The notes under the pieces were generated by a model. The model did not search any database and had not been told where the DNA came from. It saw nothing but the letters and a program-made list of their open reading frames with translations. Positions 34,299 to 46,276 of a stretch of 64,000 nt of DNA are shown one piece after another. Each line of letters begins with the position of its first letter. Position 1 is the first letter of the stretch. The position numbers were made by a program, and so were the translations under genes. The DNA comes from Rhizopus sp. PT2906 (lineage: Eukaryota; Mucoromycota; Mucoromycetes; Mucorales; Rhizopodaceae), in contig JAMYHX010000002.1 of assembly GCA_025529335.1 (NCBI GenBank), positions 310,001-374,000 on the forward strand, given 5' to 3'.

Positions 34299-34538
34299 TT
34301 AAGCCATCGTCTCATCGGAGTGAGACGCGGCAACCATATTGGAAGTGGCGCTTTGTCGTTGGAAGACATTAGAGCGATCATTGTCGTTCCAGAAGGATTC
34401 AGTAATAGTAAACATATTTTTAGCGGCCATGACACCACGATTCCAAAAAATATTACATCTTTCGCAAATCAATATTTGGTGAATCTTGTATTCATCTTTG
34501 CCACTTCCACATCTTTGATTATTCAAGTTGTTTACCAA
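34299..34538 (-). pseudogene. Relic of a TnpB/Fanzor-like transposon protein, C-terminal end
   Basis: A short open frame with HQILICERCNIFWNRGVMAAKNM. A CxxC pair followed by W-N-R-[D/G]-x-x-A-x-x-N fits the closing zinc-ribbon plus RuvC-III motif (DRDxNAA) of TnpB-related proteins, called Fanzor in eukaryotes. The expected Asp is replaced by Gly, and nothing readable of the RuvC-I and II region remains beside it. The identification rests on this motif alone. Confidence 0.4.
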
Positions 34539-34602
34539 GTAGCTGTTACAAGCCTATAAAAAAATGATATCTTATTATATGACTATCGATATTAAATGAA
34601 GG

Positions 34603-35340
34603 TTGTTTTTGTATACCTTCGATGTACTATACTCGTATATATCTATCTCAGCAGCGGCATCAGCTTCAACTAGCAGAGTAACGTGTAGTTCTTGTCAAGA
34701 AGAAGTGCACAAATCTGCAAGAAGCCGTAGCTGTCGAAATTACAATTTCACTTTAAATGAAATTATCAAAATCAGAATTGGTGAGCGCAACCGTAGGTAT
34801 ACTGTATCTATTCCCTTTGAACGGTTCTGTAAAGCTACCACCCAAAGAGACAACTCCTTGCAGAAAATTAAGACGATCTCAGCTTTTATAAAGGAAATAC
34901 TTTTCAAAGCATAGATATTTGTCAATTACTTCATTTTGAAATACCCACAGACAAACTTTTTTGATCAGAGTCTTTAATTACCATTACAAGGACTATTCGT
35001 AGTAGTTTTGATAAAGTTGATTTCATTCTGGCAAGGTATAATCATATCGATCAACTCGCAACCACTTTTGTAGAATTATCAAACACTCCAAATGTGCACC
35101 TGTTTGTCGTTGAAAATGGTTTGAGGAATTATAGGTAATCGTTGCCAGTCGCCTGCGATACACTCGCAATAACGTACAACAATTACTACACTCTTTTCCG
35201 AAATGAAAATCGTATCCTACCCAGAAATCAATTCGCACGATGGCAAATCGAAAGTCCTGTTAAGGGGAAAAGCTGTCGTACAAAAAAACTTGGCAAATCC
35301 ATACTATACATATAAAGCCTCCTCTTCTTTTTTCAACTAA
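34603..35340 (+). pseudogene. Relic coding segments of a transposon-like protein
   Basis: Plus-strand frame SRVTCSSCQEEVHKSARSRS (CxxC plus His/Cys spacing, a possible zinc finger), then ISIPFERFCKATTQ-like text read as SIPFERFCK, IKEILFKA, a stop, and in the same frame IFVNYFILKYPQ. A further open piece at 35010-35300 reads NTPNVHLFVVENGLRNYR, stop, SLPVACDTLAITYNNYY. The pieces look like a decayed multi-copy fungal gene, perhaps the N-terminal part of the same family as the neighbouring minus-strand relic, but on the opposite strand. Confidence 0.35.
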
Positions 35341-35429
35341 AATATGAATAGTCAATTTTTTTTATGAAGACGGACAGGGCCGTGTTGTTGATGAGCATGG
35401 TTGCCCTGAAGTAATGACAATAAAAAAAG

Positions 35430-35620
35430 GCCAACATTACATACACCAGAAAATGCACCAGGAAATAGGCTAATGCTACGGGCGCTACCTATGTTGTCAC
35501 TTTACAACGTCACATTACCAAAGACTCTGCCTAGCCTAAGGTTGTCCCAGTACCTTTGTATTGCTCATTCTTTGAATACAGATTTATAGTAATCTCATAC
35601 GATAAGATTAAGTATTTGTA
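35430..35620 (+). repeat. Dispersed repeat, copy 1
   Basis: Shares GGCTAATGCTACGGGCGCTA, CTATGTTGTCA, TTCACATTACCAAAG-like CACATTACCAAAG and CTAGCCTAAGG blocks with copies at about 45930-46160 and 55510-55720. All three are in the same orientation. About 150-200 bp long; no coding frame is conserved among them. Confidence 0.75.
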
Positions 35621-36142
35621 GGGTAAATACGACATAGGAGACAAGGAAATAAAAGGACTACAAAGAGATTCACTCCATTTACTTGTATTCTTCTGTTTCC
35701 GAGATAAAACTATTTATTCAATGACATCACAAAAAAGCGAAAGAACTCAAAAGAAATAATGTATCAAGGGATGTACTAAAGTACCAACTGAACAAAAATT
35801 CTCGCGTTAGCGCATGTATTATAAATAACATCAACTTGCTTCTCAATAACAATGATACGAAAATCAACTGCTTTGACTTTGAAGGCAAACAAGCCTACAT
35901 AGCACAACTACCCAAGCGTCCATGTTCTAAAAACCTGCAACAATAATACTGTTGATATAAATAGTCTATTATCCACAGAGATTCATCATAAATCATTAAA
36001 ACCCTCAGGTTATGATAAATAGTACATCTTCCGCTGAATGATTCAATTAAACCTTATTCCAGATAGATCCCAGTTCTTCCACTTGTGTATATTTTAAAAT
36101 GAATTAAAAAACATGTGTTTGGAAAAGCGTAATTTTATTTCT
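35621..36142. other. Decayed, gene-free DNA
   Basis: AT-rich, with stop codons in all frames. Possible transposon debris between the repeat and the MMM1 stop; nothing can be named. Confidence 0.4.
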
Positions 36143-37274
36143 TTACAATGGCACCATACTATCCTTTGTGCTTTCTTCTTCTTCTTCTTCTTCTTTCCAC
36201 ATATTTGGTACTTTAACCTTTAAGAATTGAGGATAAACCAGCTTATCAATATACATGTTTCTTAGTTTTGTTTGTATCAAGTCTGTCAATTTGGGAATAT
36301 CCTCTAATTTAGTTTTGGATCCGATCAACGACTGAACTTGTAAGTCTAGAATGAAATCTGAATAAGATGAAATGGCAATATATCTTTCAATTGGAATCTT
36401 TGGCTTGGTCGTTGTTTCTGGTGGATTCATCAATTCGATAGTAAGCTATTAAATAATGAGTTATATCATCTTTATATAACATTACATATTAATCTTACCG
36501 TGCCAGAGAATCGAGCGACAGAAAGGACAAGAGACACTGGCAAAACAGCAAATGCTTGTCTTGGCCAGTTAAGGATAAGCTGTGTTTCAATGCCCAAGGT
36601 GACTTGGTCGTTGTATTCAAAATCAATCTCTGCTCTCTATTAAAGCAAGTAAACCACTATCCTCTTTCTCTCTTTTTTCTGATTCTATCTTACCATGGAT
36701 CCTACTTCATCTGATGGTCTAATACGTGCGCGACTAAATATAGGAAACTCTTGCCCCAGGTTTAATTCAGTAACATGAATTGGCCCAACAAAACTTGGTA
36801 GAACACCTCCATTCAATACTCTATCTAAAGATCGACTCAGACGGTTATTGATATTGGCATCCTGCCGATACTGTAGAATGACTTGAGCCAGCAAAACATT
36901 GAGCCAATCAGTGCTTTCGGGTGGATGGTGTATGACATCGTAGTATGTTTTTAGAGTAACATGATCATTAGGTAATGCTGCTGCTGCTGATGCAACTGAA
37001 GGTACTGTGTTTGAAGATGGACGTGAAGGTATATATCGCTATTAAATGGTACATTAGCTTATCATTGTATTGAATATACAATTACCTTTTTGACACGTTT
37101 GACATCCTCGGTAAACAAATAGCGAAGAACTAGAATCATGACAATGATCACACTAAGTTGACCAAGTATGAATCCCTTCACAAATGACACTGTACTACTT
37201 TTAGAGCATGCTGATCGTGCTAATTGTGTCTCAATCAAGTCAATTAACTGAGTTGTGTTTAAAGAATCGCTCAT
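36143..37274 (-). CDS. MMM1: ERMES complex subunit Mmm1 (SMP domain)
   Basis: Four exons: 37086-37274, 36694-37038, 36499-36636 and 36143-36445, giving 324 residues. Near the N-terminus is one membrane anchor (VKGFILGQLSVIIVMILVL, about residues 28-48), which in Mmm1 spans the ER membrane. The SMP lipid-transfer domain follows: YYDVIHHPPESTDWLNVLLA, GPIHVTELNLGQEFPIFSRA, RAEIDFEYNDQVTLGIETQL, ILNWPRQAFAVLPVSLVLSV, SLIGSKTKLEDIPKLTDLI. It ends in a Glu run. Mmm1 joins ER to mitochondria with Mdm10, Mdm12 and Mdm34. The length is a little under the usual 350-450 residues. The gene lies 59 bp beyond the PMC1 stop, same strand. Confidence 0.94.
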
Positions 37275-37333
37275 AAAAATTAAAAAGGATAAGAGAGAGA
37301 GAGAGAGAAAAGATTTAGATGGAAAATACACAA

Positions 37334-40300
37334 TTATTTATTTCCATTCTGTCTTCTTTCAGCATCCTCGGCTGCCTGCTTAAACTTTTTAGCATTGGCT
37401 ACTAGCTGAGCAAACCTATTGTTCTGTTCATTTTCTTCCGTTGCACCATAGGAAGGTATAGACCTTTGCTTTCTCTGTGGAGGAGGCACTTCACGACTTC
37501 TTGTACGGCGGTGACGACGGAGCAAAGAATACACTCTTAGTTCCTCACGCACCTCACCTATAGCACTCTCCCAATGCATACGAGAGTAAGAGGCCAACGG
37601 TTTTGCTTCTTCGTTAAATTTACGTCCACCGCAGTCAGGTAGCAAGCGAATGATGAAGCCGACAGGAAGAGAGAGCGCACCAATAGCAACAGTAATTGCC
37701 CACTGTTGAGGTGAGAGAGGCACGGTTTTGAAGGCGATCCCACCAAAAGTGACAATAAGGAATTGACCAACAATAACTAGTACTTGAATTGCGATAAAGA
37801 TCCAGTTGTCAAACATATCCTTAAACACGTTCAAGGTCTGGTCGATACGTCGGCAATTGATTTCGTTAAATACTTGTAAAAAGACGAAAATATTAAACAC
37901 CATTGTTCTGAGCACTTTTTGGTCGTACTCAGAATCGCTCAAGTGGAAGATAGGGCCACCCAAATAGATGACGATGAAGTTGACAGCAATTTGGAAAATA
38001 GCCTGTCCAAGGATCATTTTAGCCATACGATAGTTGATGAGATGTGCATATTTTGAGATAGGCTTGCGTTGCAGTAAGTCATTTGTAGGAGGCTCTGTGG
38101 CAAGTGCCAAGGCTGCCAAGGTATCCATGATCAAATTGACCCAAAGAAGTTGAACAGCGCTCAAAACACTTTCTGCATTCTCTGAGACAATAGCAGAAAT
38201 AAAGGATAAGACGACAGCAGCGATATTAACAGTCAATTGGAAAGTCAAGAACTTGCGAACACCGTCATTAACAGCGCGACCCCATAAAAGAGCCTTCAGA
38301 ATTGAGTTGAAGTTATCGTCCATCAGGATGATATCAGACGCTTCCTTGGCGACTTCGGTACCAGCAATACCCATACTAAAACCGACATCAGCCATCTTTA
38401 AAGCGGGACCATCATTTGTACCATCACCAGTCATACCAACAACCTGATCTTGTTCCTGAAGACGAGAGACAACAATGGTCTTATCTTGAGGAGATGAACG
38501 AGCCAAGACCTGTAGACGAGGAATAACCTTTCTTTGCTCTTCAACTGACATTTTACGCAGCTCAGGACCCGACATGGCAAGACCTCCTTTAGTCAAGATA
38601 CCAGCATTACGAGCAATGGCTTTTGCCGTGTTCAAATTATCGCCTGTTATCATACGAACAAAGACACCAGCTTGTCTAAATGCAGAAACAGATTCAACCA
38701 CACCAGGACGAAGAGGGTCCATGATACCGACAATACCAATCAATGTTAATTCTTCTATGGGTGGTTCATCATCATTCAATTTTTTATATTGAGATTTGGA
38801 GATGTCACGGAAAGCAATAGCAATAGTACGAAGCGCTTTGTCAGCATAACTAGAAATGATACCGTTCCACTTGACAATAGCTTCTTTATCAAGCTTATGC
38901 GTCTCGCCATTACTGTCCAAGTACTTTGTGCATCCTTCAAGAACGATTTCAGATGCTCCCTTGGTGTGAACACGGTAATCAGACTGGGTCTTGGTACGGG
39001 CTGAATTTTCTTTAGTCTGGATAATGGTGGTCATGGTCTTTCTTTTGGAGGCAAATGGATAAACTTTGGCAACAGTAGCATCATGTCGAACGTCCTCGTA
39101 GTGGTTTCCTAAAGCCTTGGTCATTCCCAGCAAGGCACATTCAGTCTTGGAGCCAATGAATTCAAGTTGACCTTGCTCGTTTTTGTCTTCAAAAGCAGTC
39201 GAGTTGATAGCAACAGTTTCAAACAGTAAAGACAGAACATGATCCTTGTCTACCTTGTTTGCCCAGTTCTTCACATCATCTTGTTTTTCAAACGTTTCTT
39301 GAGCAAGCGTACCGTGTGTGACAGTCATCTTATTTTGGGTAAGAGTGCCTGTCTTGTCTGAGCAAATGGCAGTGGCATTACCCATGGTTTCACAAGCAGC
39401 CAAGACACGGACAAGGTTGTTGTCCTTGAGCATTTGAGTAGTAGCAAAAGCCAGAGCCATCGTCACAGCCATAGGAAGGCCTTCTGGTACAGCGACAACA
39501 ATAATGGTAATAGCCTGAATGACAATGCTAATCATAGAGGCTGCAATATCACCTGCAGGTGGAAACTCGGGAGCCAAAGCAGCTGTGACAAAGTATTTAA
39601 TAACCAAGGCAATTAACATGAGGACGGCGGCAGCAAAACCCAATTTGGCAATTTGTTCAGCTAGTATATCCAATTTCATTTGCAGTGGCGTACCCTCAGC
39701 CTCATCGCCACGCATCGACATCATGGTCTTTCCAAAAAAAGAATGTTCACCCACTGCCAAGACAACAGCACGACCAACGCCTTCGAGGACTTTGGATCCG
39801 GACAGAATGAAGCAATCACCGCGGCCTTCCACGTTCTTTTTCATGGTATCAGATTCACCAGTGGCTGATGATTCATCGCAAGCCAAATTATGGCCTTTAA
39901 GATAGAGACCGTCCACGGGTATAATATCACCGGGTTCCAGAATTAAAATATCGCCGACATTAAGATCATAAACACTAATTTGCTGTTCACGGCCACTACG
40001 TAATACTTTAACAACACGGTCTTCTTTCTTCGAGTTGAGCTTCTTAAATTGAGCCTCCTTTTGGTAATCATTAATAGCATTTGTCAAGACTACGGCCAAA
40101 ACAGCAACGAGAATGGCTGTTCCTTCAACCCTAAAAAATGATAAATATCGGAAAAAAAATTATATATAGACTTTTTAATAATGCTTACCATCCTACACGA
40201 GGCTCATCCTTTGGATGACGAGGAGAATAGTCTTCCCAGATTCCCACAGCTAACGAGACAATAGAAGCGATACTATGTATTGTTATGTAAGACGGGAAAA

Positions 40301-40658
40301 ATACATGAGTGAGTTTTGACGTCATTTACCTTAGCATAATAAGTGTTTTATCATTATAAGCCGCCCATAGTAACTGAAGAAAGGTTTTACTTTTTGGTTC
40401 AGGAAGTACGTTTCTTCCAAAGTGTTCTTGACGCTCTTTAAATGCATCTTGATTACTACCTTCGTCGGCTGAAAGACCAAAGGAAGGGTCGACCTTTAGC
40501 TTTTTACAAATAGCGTCAACGCCGCCTAACTTTTGTAACTGTTCGTCACTCTTTGGGTCAAACAACTGACTAATGTCATCCACTTTGATATCAAAGGATG
40601 AGGAATCACCCATCAGTGGTTCTCTTTCCTCTCCTTCTTGTCTATGTTTCGAAGGCAT
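37334..40658 (-). CDS. PMC1: P-type Ca2+-ATPase (PMCA/Pmc1 type)
   Basis: Exons 40330-40658, 40189-40272 and 37334-40130 give 1069 residues. P2B-ATPase signatures: actuator TGES (about 228-231), PEGLP in helix M4 (about 353), phosphorylation loop CSDKTGTLTQNKMTV with Asp about 396, MITGDNLNTAKAIA, and the hinge VGMTGDGTNDGPALKMADVG. Ten membrane helices are expected. The N-terminal region has GLSADEG and the C-terminus ends with HWESAIGEVREELRVYSLLR, an Arg-rich segment and a charged tail that may contain a calmodulin-type site. It pumps calcium into the vacuole or out of the cell in exchange for protons. Family assignment is firm; vacuolar versus plasma-membrane location is not. Confidence 0.95.
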
Positions 40659-40783
40659 AAATAAAAAAGAAAGTAAGGAAAATTAAAAACAAAAATAAGG
40701 AAAGAAATGATCGCACTGTCAATTAAAATAACATCGGAGTTTCTTCTTTTGGTGTGTATGTAGATCCCTTTTTGCTTTATTGT

Positions 40784-42992
40784 TTATTCTAACTCTTGGT
40801 CAAGTATACCAGCAAGTGAATCAAGATCATCGTCACTAGTAGCAGTAGTAACATCATCCTCTATGTCATCTTTTATTGAACTTCCACTATGCTCGTACGC
40901 TGTATTAGTATTATTATTATTGTTACTATTTTCAGCAATATTTTGTTTGTTAGTAGCGCCACTTTTACTATTACTACTACCACTACTACTATTACTACTA
41001 CTACTACTGCTGCTGCTACTACTGCTACTACTACTATTGCCACTATTATTGTGGTCGTCGTCTTCTTCCTTATCGTCATCATTTGTTAGTGTAGTAACTT
41101 TGGATAACTGTGATTTTCCTCTTTTCTTTAGTCTAGATTTGTCTTCATCTTCATTACTGCTTTCATAAGATATATTCGCTTCTCTTTTCCTTTTCCATTT
41201 TCTGTGTAGATTATCCGTTGGGCTAAACAACTGATATTAATCACTGTTGTTCTACAATAAATTATATTTACCTGTCTTCTTTTATTGTTAGTGTATGTGT
41301 TGTACTCTCTGAATCAGTTGTGTCCCCATCGTCATCAATTCCACTCTCATTCATAAAATCATCTACCTCTTTACTTACTTCGTCCCAATCTACATTTTCA
41401 ATTAGCTCTTCCTCCTTTTCATCAAAGAGGTTATCTTCTAAAGAAACTGAATCTGGGTTTTCAATGTCGGATAATTCTGCATCTGGCAAGGCATACATCT
41501 CTTCATCTTGCTTCTTCCATCGTGCTGTACTATCAAGTAACCAAGTAGGCGTCACAATCTTTGAGTGCCCGTATTCCTTGGCTGCTTTAACCTTACTATC
41601 CCATTTCACAGCAATTAAGTGAGTTGTTTTGCCTGTCAGATCAGTTGAACATGTTGCACCAAAGGAAGTAGCCATTTGCCATATCCATGAAAGTGTAGGG
41701 TCCTTGAGGTATACAGGTATCACATCAGGTGCAAAAGAAATAACACAGTTTTCTAAGACTTTACTTTTCATTGAGGGTATAATTTTGGTAACATCTGCCT
41801 TGTCTGGGTTCTTGTAAAACTGTCTGTGAATCTCCTTTAATATCTAAAGAAACAGATGAGAACTCTCCAACGTTGACATAAAACTAAAATAAAAAAAGCT
41901 CGTACATTTAACATTGTATACAATTCTACATCCTCATCATCATATATGCTGGGATCTTCCTCCTTGCGCTCTTTTACATTATTATTTGTGTCTCCATTTC
42001 TACTTTCGTTGGGTTTGTCTTCATTTGTAGTAATGGCAGGAGTATCAGTGGTAGCAGCAGTAGAAGGAACAGTCGTATTAGCATCTTCATCATCTGCCTT
42101 CTCAGTCGGCTTTTCTGATTCTACTGCTTCTGCTTTCTCTGATGTATCTATCGTTGCATCAGGAGTCACTTCTTGCTTTTTTTCTTCCTACATACAACAT
42201 TGTCAAGTTATTTAATCTTGTTACATCTTTATTTTGACCAACTTACCTTATTCCTTGCTGGGTTATTAATATCACCAGTTCCTACAAAGTACTCATCTAA
42301 CATAAAATACATGAGTACATTGAAAATAAGTATTGGTTGAGACTAACTTACATGGCTTGATACGAACCAAGTTGGGTGAATAACTCCAAACATCAGATCT
42401 GTCGTCTAATACAACAACCATTGAAGTGTCACAAGGGAATATTCTCTGAAGCTTTTTTTGTGTCAAACCTGTCATAACGTAAGCATATGAGTGAGTTAAG
42501 TCTGGTGTTACTTACAGCCACTTTCATCTCTGGACAAGATTCGTTCCTTGAATAGATATCCATTTGGATCAATCTCTCTTGTGATAGCTTTTGCATAATC
42601 TTTAGTTCCCATAGTATAAATATGTAACTCGTACAATTTGTCGATCTCCTTGAGAAATTCAGTAAGGCCCGGTCTTAATTTGATATAATATACAATAGGG
42701 CTTCTTGGTAAAGTAAATCGACGGATCTCTTGGTTCTTCCATTGGCTGATACGAGGATCACAGGAAGCGTGAACAATTGTTTGATCCAAATCCAAGATGA
42801 GTGACAGTTTTTTAACTTGCAAAAGCCTTTTAGCATTTTCTACTTCTAGTCTTTCTGCCTCCTATGTTAATTTGTTACATAAGTTGTTCAATATAGACCA
42901 ACATAGCTTATTTACTTTACCGTTCGACTAACAGTAAGTCCAATGTTATCATAACTCATATTAATATGCTCGTCGTCGGATAGACTAATAGA

Positions 42993-43023
<31 letters not shown>

Positions 43024-43111
43024 TACACCAAGACTATATTTACCCCTCTAAAAGAGTGCCACACACTGCACATAATCCATTATATTGCACTTGATGACTA
43101 CATACATCCAT
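40784..43111 (-). CDS. FCP1: RNA polymerase II CTD phosphatase Fcp1
   Basis: Eight exons: 43044-43111, 42921-42984, 42516-42861, 42352-42468, 42247-42296, 41906-42187, 41272-41843 and 40784-41222, giving 645 residues. It opens with a Cys-rich motif (VCSHQVQYNGLCAVCGTLL). The FCPH domain has LILDLDQTIVHASCDP (catalytic DLDQT, residues 68-72), KLRPGLTEFLKEI and the lid VVVLDDRSDVW. The BRCT domain has VPVYLKDPTLSWIWQMA-like text and THLIAVKWDSKVKAAKEYG. An acidic Ser/Asn tail follows. Fcp1 dephosphorylates Ser2 of the Pol II CTD to recycle polymerase. The Ser tract (about 40960-41050) is encoded by an AGT/GTA-type trinucleotide repeat. An (ATT)n run lies in intron 1. It is divergent from coilin. 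Confidence 0.94.
42994..43023. repeat. (ATT)n microsatellite in FCP1 intron 1
   Basis: Ten uninterrupted ATT units just inside the first intron of FCP1, near its acceptor. Confidence 0.9.
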
Positions 43112-43348
43112 ATTTTACAGCTTAACTGTGACTTTTTAATACTTTTCATCCTTGCACTTTACTTGTTTACCTTCTTTTAAAAATAAAAATTAAAAGCAAA
43201 GAAACAGAAAGAAATTATGAAAAAATGATATGAGAAAAAGAAATAAACAAAAAAAAAGGTCACCGTAGTCACGTGCCTGCACATTTATGCAAAAAAAGAT
43301 GTCACTTTTTTATATTTTTTACATTTATTATTTTTTACATTTGAACAT
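43112..43348. promoter_or_regulatory. Divergent intergenic region between FCP1 and coilin
   Basis: 237 bp between two opposite start codons, rich in A/T tracts, with a TCACGTG E-box-like site near 43271. It probably holds both promoters; binding is not shown. Confidence 0.45.
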
Positions 43349-44987
43349 ATGCGCGTTAAATTAGTCGTTCCCTCTCTTCGCTTAAGATGCTGGTTTGTTG
43401 TCCATGAGGAAAAGACTATTTATCAATTGCAAAAGAGCATTTTGAAAGAGTTGAGTATTGAAGCAGAGGCGAGCGAAATAGTACTTACTTTGGATGATTT
43501 TATTTTACTTCCTCGTTGCATTGCAAAAGATCTCATTCATGAAGGAGACACACTTTGGTAATTATAAATGTTAATTTACATGGTCCTCGTTTTGCTTATA
43601 TATAATATAGCTTAAAAGTGGAAAAGATAAAGAAACCTGCACCCATGAAAAGACAAGGCAAGTTTAGAAAAGAAATCTATTCAATTATTACTCATACATG
43701 ATCTATAGCCAAAAATAAAAAAGATGAGCCTACGATTAAAAAACAAAAAAAGTCTACTGAGAAGGATAAAAAGAAGGCATCTACAGTAACGAATAAGGAA
43801 GAAAATAAGAAACTATTAAAGACAGTAGAGAAGTTGAAGAATAACAGCAAGAAACTGGATGAAAAGTTGAAATCATTAAAAAGGCTTTTGGCAGATAACG
43901 TCAATGAGTTGATGAAGAACAAACAAGAAGAAAAAAATAAAATCAAGAAAGTTTCATGCCCATTTGGAGGCTTAAAAAGGACAAAAAGTAGAAACGCAAG
44001 ACGTAGAAGATTAAAGAAACTCTACCGCGAAGCTGCTGCCTTGAATCAGGAAAACAGTGTAGCAGCGGACACGACTGAACAGAGTGTTCAGGAACAGCTT
44101 TTAAATCATGAGCCTTCTATAAACATGCCAAGCTCTACAGAACAACAAGACATTCCGCCTCCTTTACATCTTATTAAGCAAAATAAGAACAAGAAGAAAG
44201 AACATTTAAAGCGATCAGAACAGACAGTACATATCCACTTTGAAGAAGAGCTTCCTGAAGAGCTTCCAAGTCGACCCACTGCTGAAATATATGACGAATT
44301 GGATGCTGAGTTGGCTACAGAAAATACTCAACAGAACAATGATCCAAAAAACAAGTATGGTCGTGCTTTTGTTACTTATTCTGAAGCTGCGCCTGAACAA
44401 ACTAGAAAAAGAAATCAAAAATATCAGCGGCCACCAAAGACATATGCAGTGCAAGAAGTCGCACCTATATTTTATGCAGAAAATCCTATTGAAGAGAGCG
44501 TGCCAGAACAAATATTAGAGAATCAAGAAACAGAGAATACAGCTGAGAATAATGAAAATGAGCTTCACGTAAATGAGCCGACTGCTACTAATGAACCAAT
44601 TAACTATGAAGACTACCCTAAGCTTGACTTTGAAAGCAACTTACCATCGGTTGGAGATCATTTAGCAATTAAGGTTAGAATGAATACTATGATCAAATGA
44701 ACAATACTAACTTTTAATAGACACTTGAGCTAACTGCTAATTATACCCCTGAAATATCAGATTGGAAAGAAGCAACATTAAAAGAGTTGTGTATATCAGA
44801 TAAGTCACTTGTGATTGAGCTTTTACAAGGCTTTACAAAAGCTTCCACAAAAGGTGGTAAATTTGAACTGAAAAACAAAAGACACGAAGATGAGAACGAC
44901 GAAGAGGACGAAGAGGAAGAAGAGGAAGAAGAAGATAGACTGATTACGTTGATGTGGTCTGACATATTCGATTTTAGAAAACTATAA
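43349..44987 (+). CDS. COIL: Coilin-like Cajal-body protein
   Basis: Exons 43349-43557, 43611-43657, 43709-44673 and 44721-44987 give 495 residues. The N-terminus is a ubiquitin-like coilin domain (MRVKLVVPSLRLRCWFVVHE; SEIVLTLDDFILLP). Lys-rich NLS stretches and SRNARRRRLKKLYREA follow. The C-terminus is the coilin Tudor-like domain (SNLPSVGDHLAIKTLELTAN, then YTPEISDWKEATL), ending with an acidic run. Coilin organises Cajal bodies and snRNP maturation. Intron 2 uses a GC donor (GCAAGT at 43658) with an AG acceptor; the joined frame is otherwise intact. Most model yeasts lack coilin. It converges on YKE2 with 11 bp between stop codons. Confidence 0.85.
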
Positions 44988-44998
44988 TCATTTTATTA

Positions 44999-45588
44999 TT
45001 ATTTCTTTGCTGCTGCAGCTAATTGTTGGTATTCCATTTGTAATTTTGCAATCTATAAGAATAAATAAGCATCAATAGTATGCCTATCACATCATCAATA
45101 TACCTCTTGCTTCTTTGCTTCTGACTTCTTAGTTAAATCAGCTAATTGAGCTTCTACGCGTTTACTGAAATGAAACAGTTAATGCCATTACACAAATACT
45201 ATTCTCCTTTTTTTACATTTCGCTAGAAATCAAATTTAATCTATTTTTGACATTAGTTACTGCTTCAGTTCTTTCTTGCTTCACAAGAACAGGACCAATA
45301 AGTTTATAAATGTTGCTCTCATTGTCCAGATGCTCGAATTCCTATCATAAAACGTTTAATACATGCTCTTTTGAGCGACGAAACAAGTCCTTACTTTGTT
45401 CACTAATTCATTTTCTTGCTGTTGTGATTCTAAACGTTGTCTTGTTTCTATGACCTTTGAAAGTTCTAATAGTTTTCTCAAGTTAACATGGATGAATACA
45501 ACCTATTATGTAATAAACCTTTTTGAATAGCTTGGAATGCCTTTGACTCTGCTTCCAATTTAGCTTCTACAGCCAATAAATTGCTCAT
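44999..45588 (-). CDS. YKE2: Prefoldin subunit 6 (Yke2)
   Basis: Five exons: 45519-45588, 45395-45465, 45217-45341, 45104-45164 and 44999-45052, giving 126 residues. The helical coiled-coil arms flank the beta hairpin signature: VIETRQRLESQQQENELVNK, EFEHLDNESNIYKLIGPVL, VKQERTEAVTNVKNRL. This is the beta-type subunit of the hetero-hexameric prefoldin that hands nascent actin and tubulin to CCT. The length and pattern match the family exactly. Intron 1 has a weaker GTTTAT donor. Confidence 0.92.
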
Positions 45589-45929
45589 AAGAAAAAAAAA
45601 ATGCTATTTTATCTATTGATGTAGCATTCATTTATACCTAATAAAGTGGCTTGTATAATGCATTGATTACAAAGTATAAACCCATTTGAAGTAACATAAA
45701 TCGAAAAACGGGAACATTTAATACAGATAACTATTCATCCTTCTTGTCTGCTATGTAATTCGTTTATATCAGAGAGAGCATCAGGTTTCTTATATTTGAA
45801 TAAAAATTACTTATGGTATTCTCCTAGCCAGCCAACTGTTAAGGTCCTAGTAGGCAAGATGAATCAAAAAATTAGATAATTCAAAACTAGAAATTTTGGT
45901 GAGGAGAAATGTTAAGATCCAAGTTACCG
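45589..45929. other. YKE2 upstream region
   Basis: About 340 bp, AT-rich, with an A9-10 run next to the start codon. No gene seen. Confidence 0.4.
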
Positions 45930-46160
45930 TACTTCTTTGCGCTTTTCTGGTGAATACTACGCGCACGAGGAAATCCACGGGAAGGCTAATGTCACGGACG
46001 TTTCCTTGGGGCACTACATGTGCATCACTATACAACTTCACACTACCAAAGCATCTACCTAACCTAAGGCGGCCCAGTGGGATATCCTTTGATATAAAAT
46101 TACTCTTGAATGACTTTGGCTCTTTGTTGATTAAACTGATAACTTATCTTCTAATTAAGG
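45930..46160 (+). repeat. Dispersed repeat, copy 2
   Basis: Shares TACTACGCGCACGAGGAAAT, CACGGGAAGGCTAATG, CACACTACCAAAGCATCTA and ACCTAACCTAAGG with copies 1 and 3, in the same orientation, and extends through TGAATGACTTTGGCTC. It lies between YKE2 and the tRNA gene. Confidence 0.75.
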
Positions 46161-46276
46161 AAGTCGCTTTCTACTGCCGCTTTTCATTCTTTACACTTCT
46201 TCACCAAGTATTTCTTACTGTGCAGCCAGTTCCACCAACCAGCTATCAAAAAAGTAAAGAACATATTTCCATATCT

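Noticed and set aside
39519..39905. 128-codon plus-strand frame inside PMC1
   Set aside because: Antisense shadow of a conserved ATPase exon, with no family features.
40863..41168. Antisense poly-Leu frame over FCP1
   Set aside because: It is the complement of the Ser repeat in a well-supported exon.
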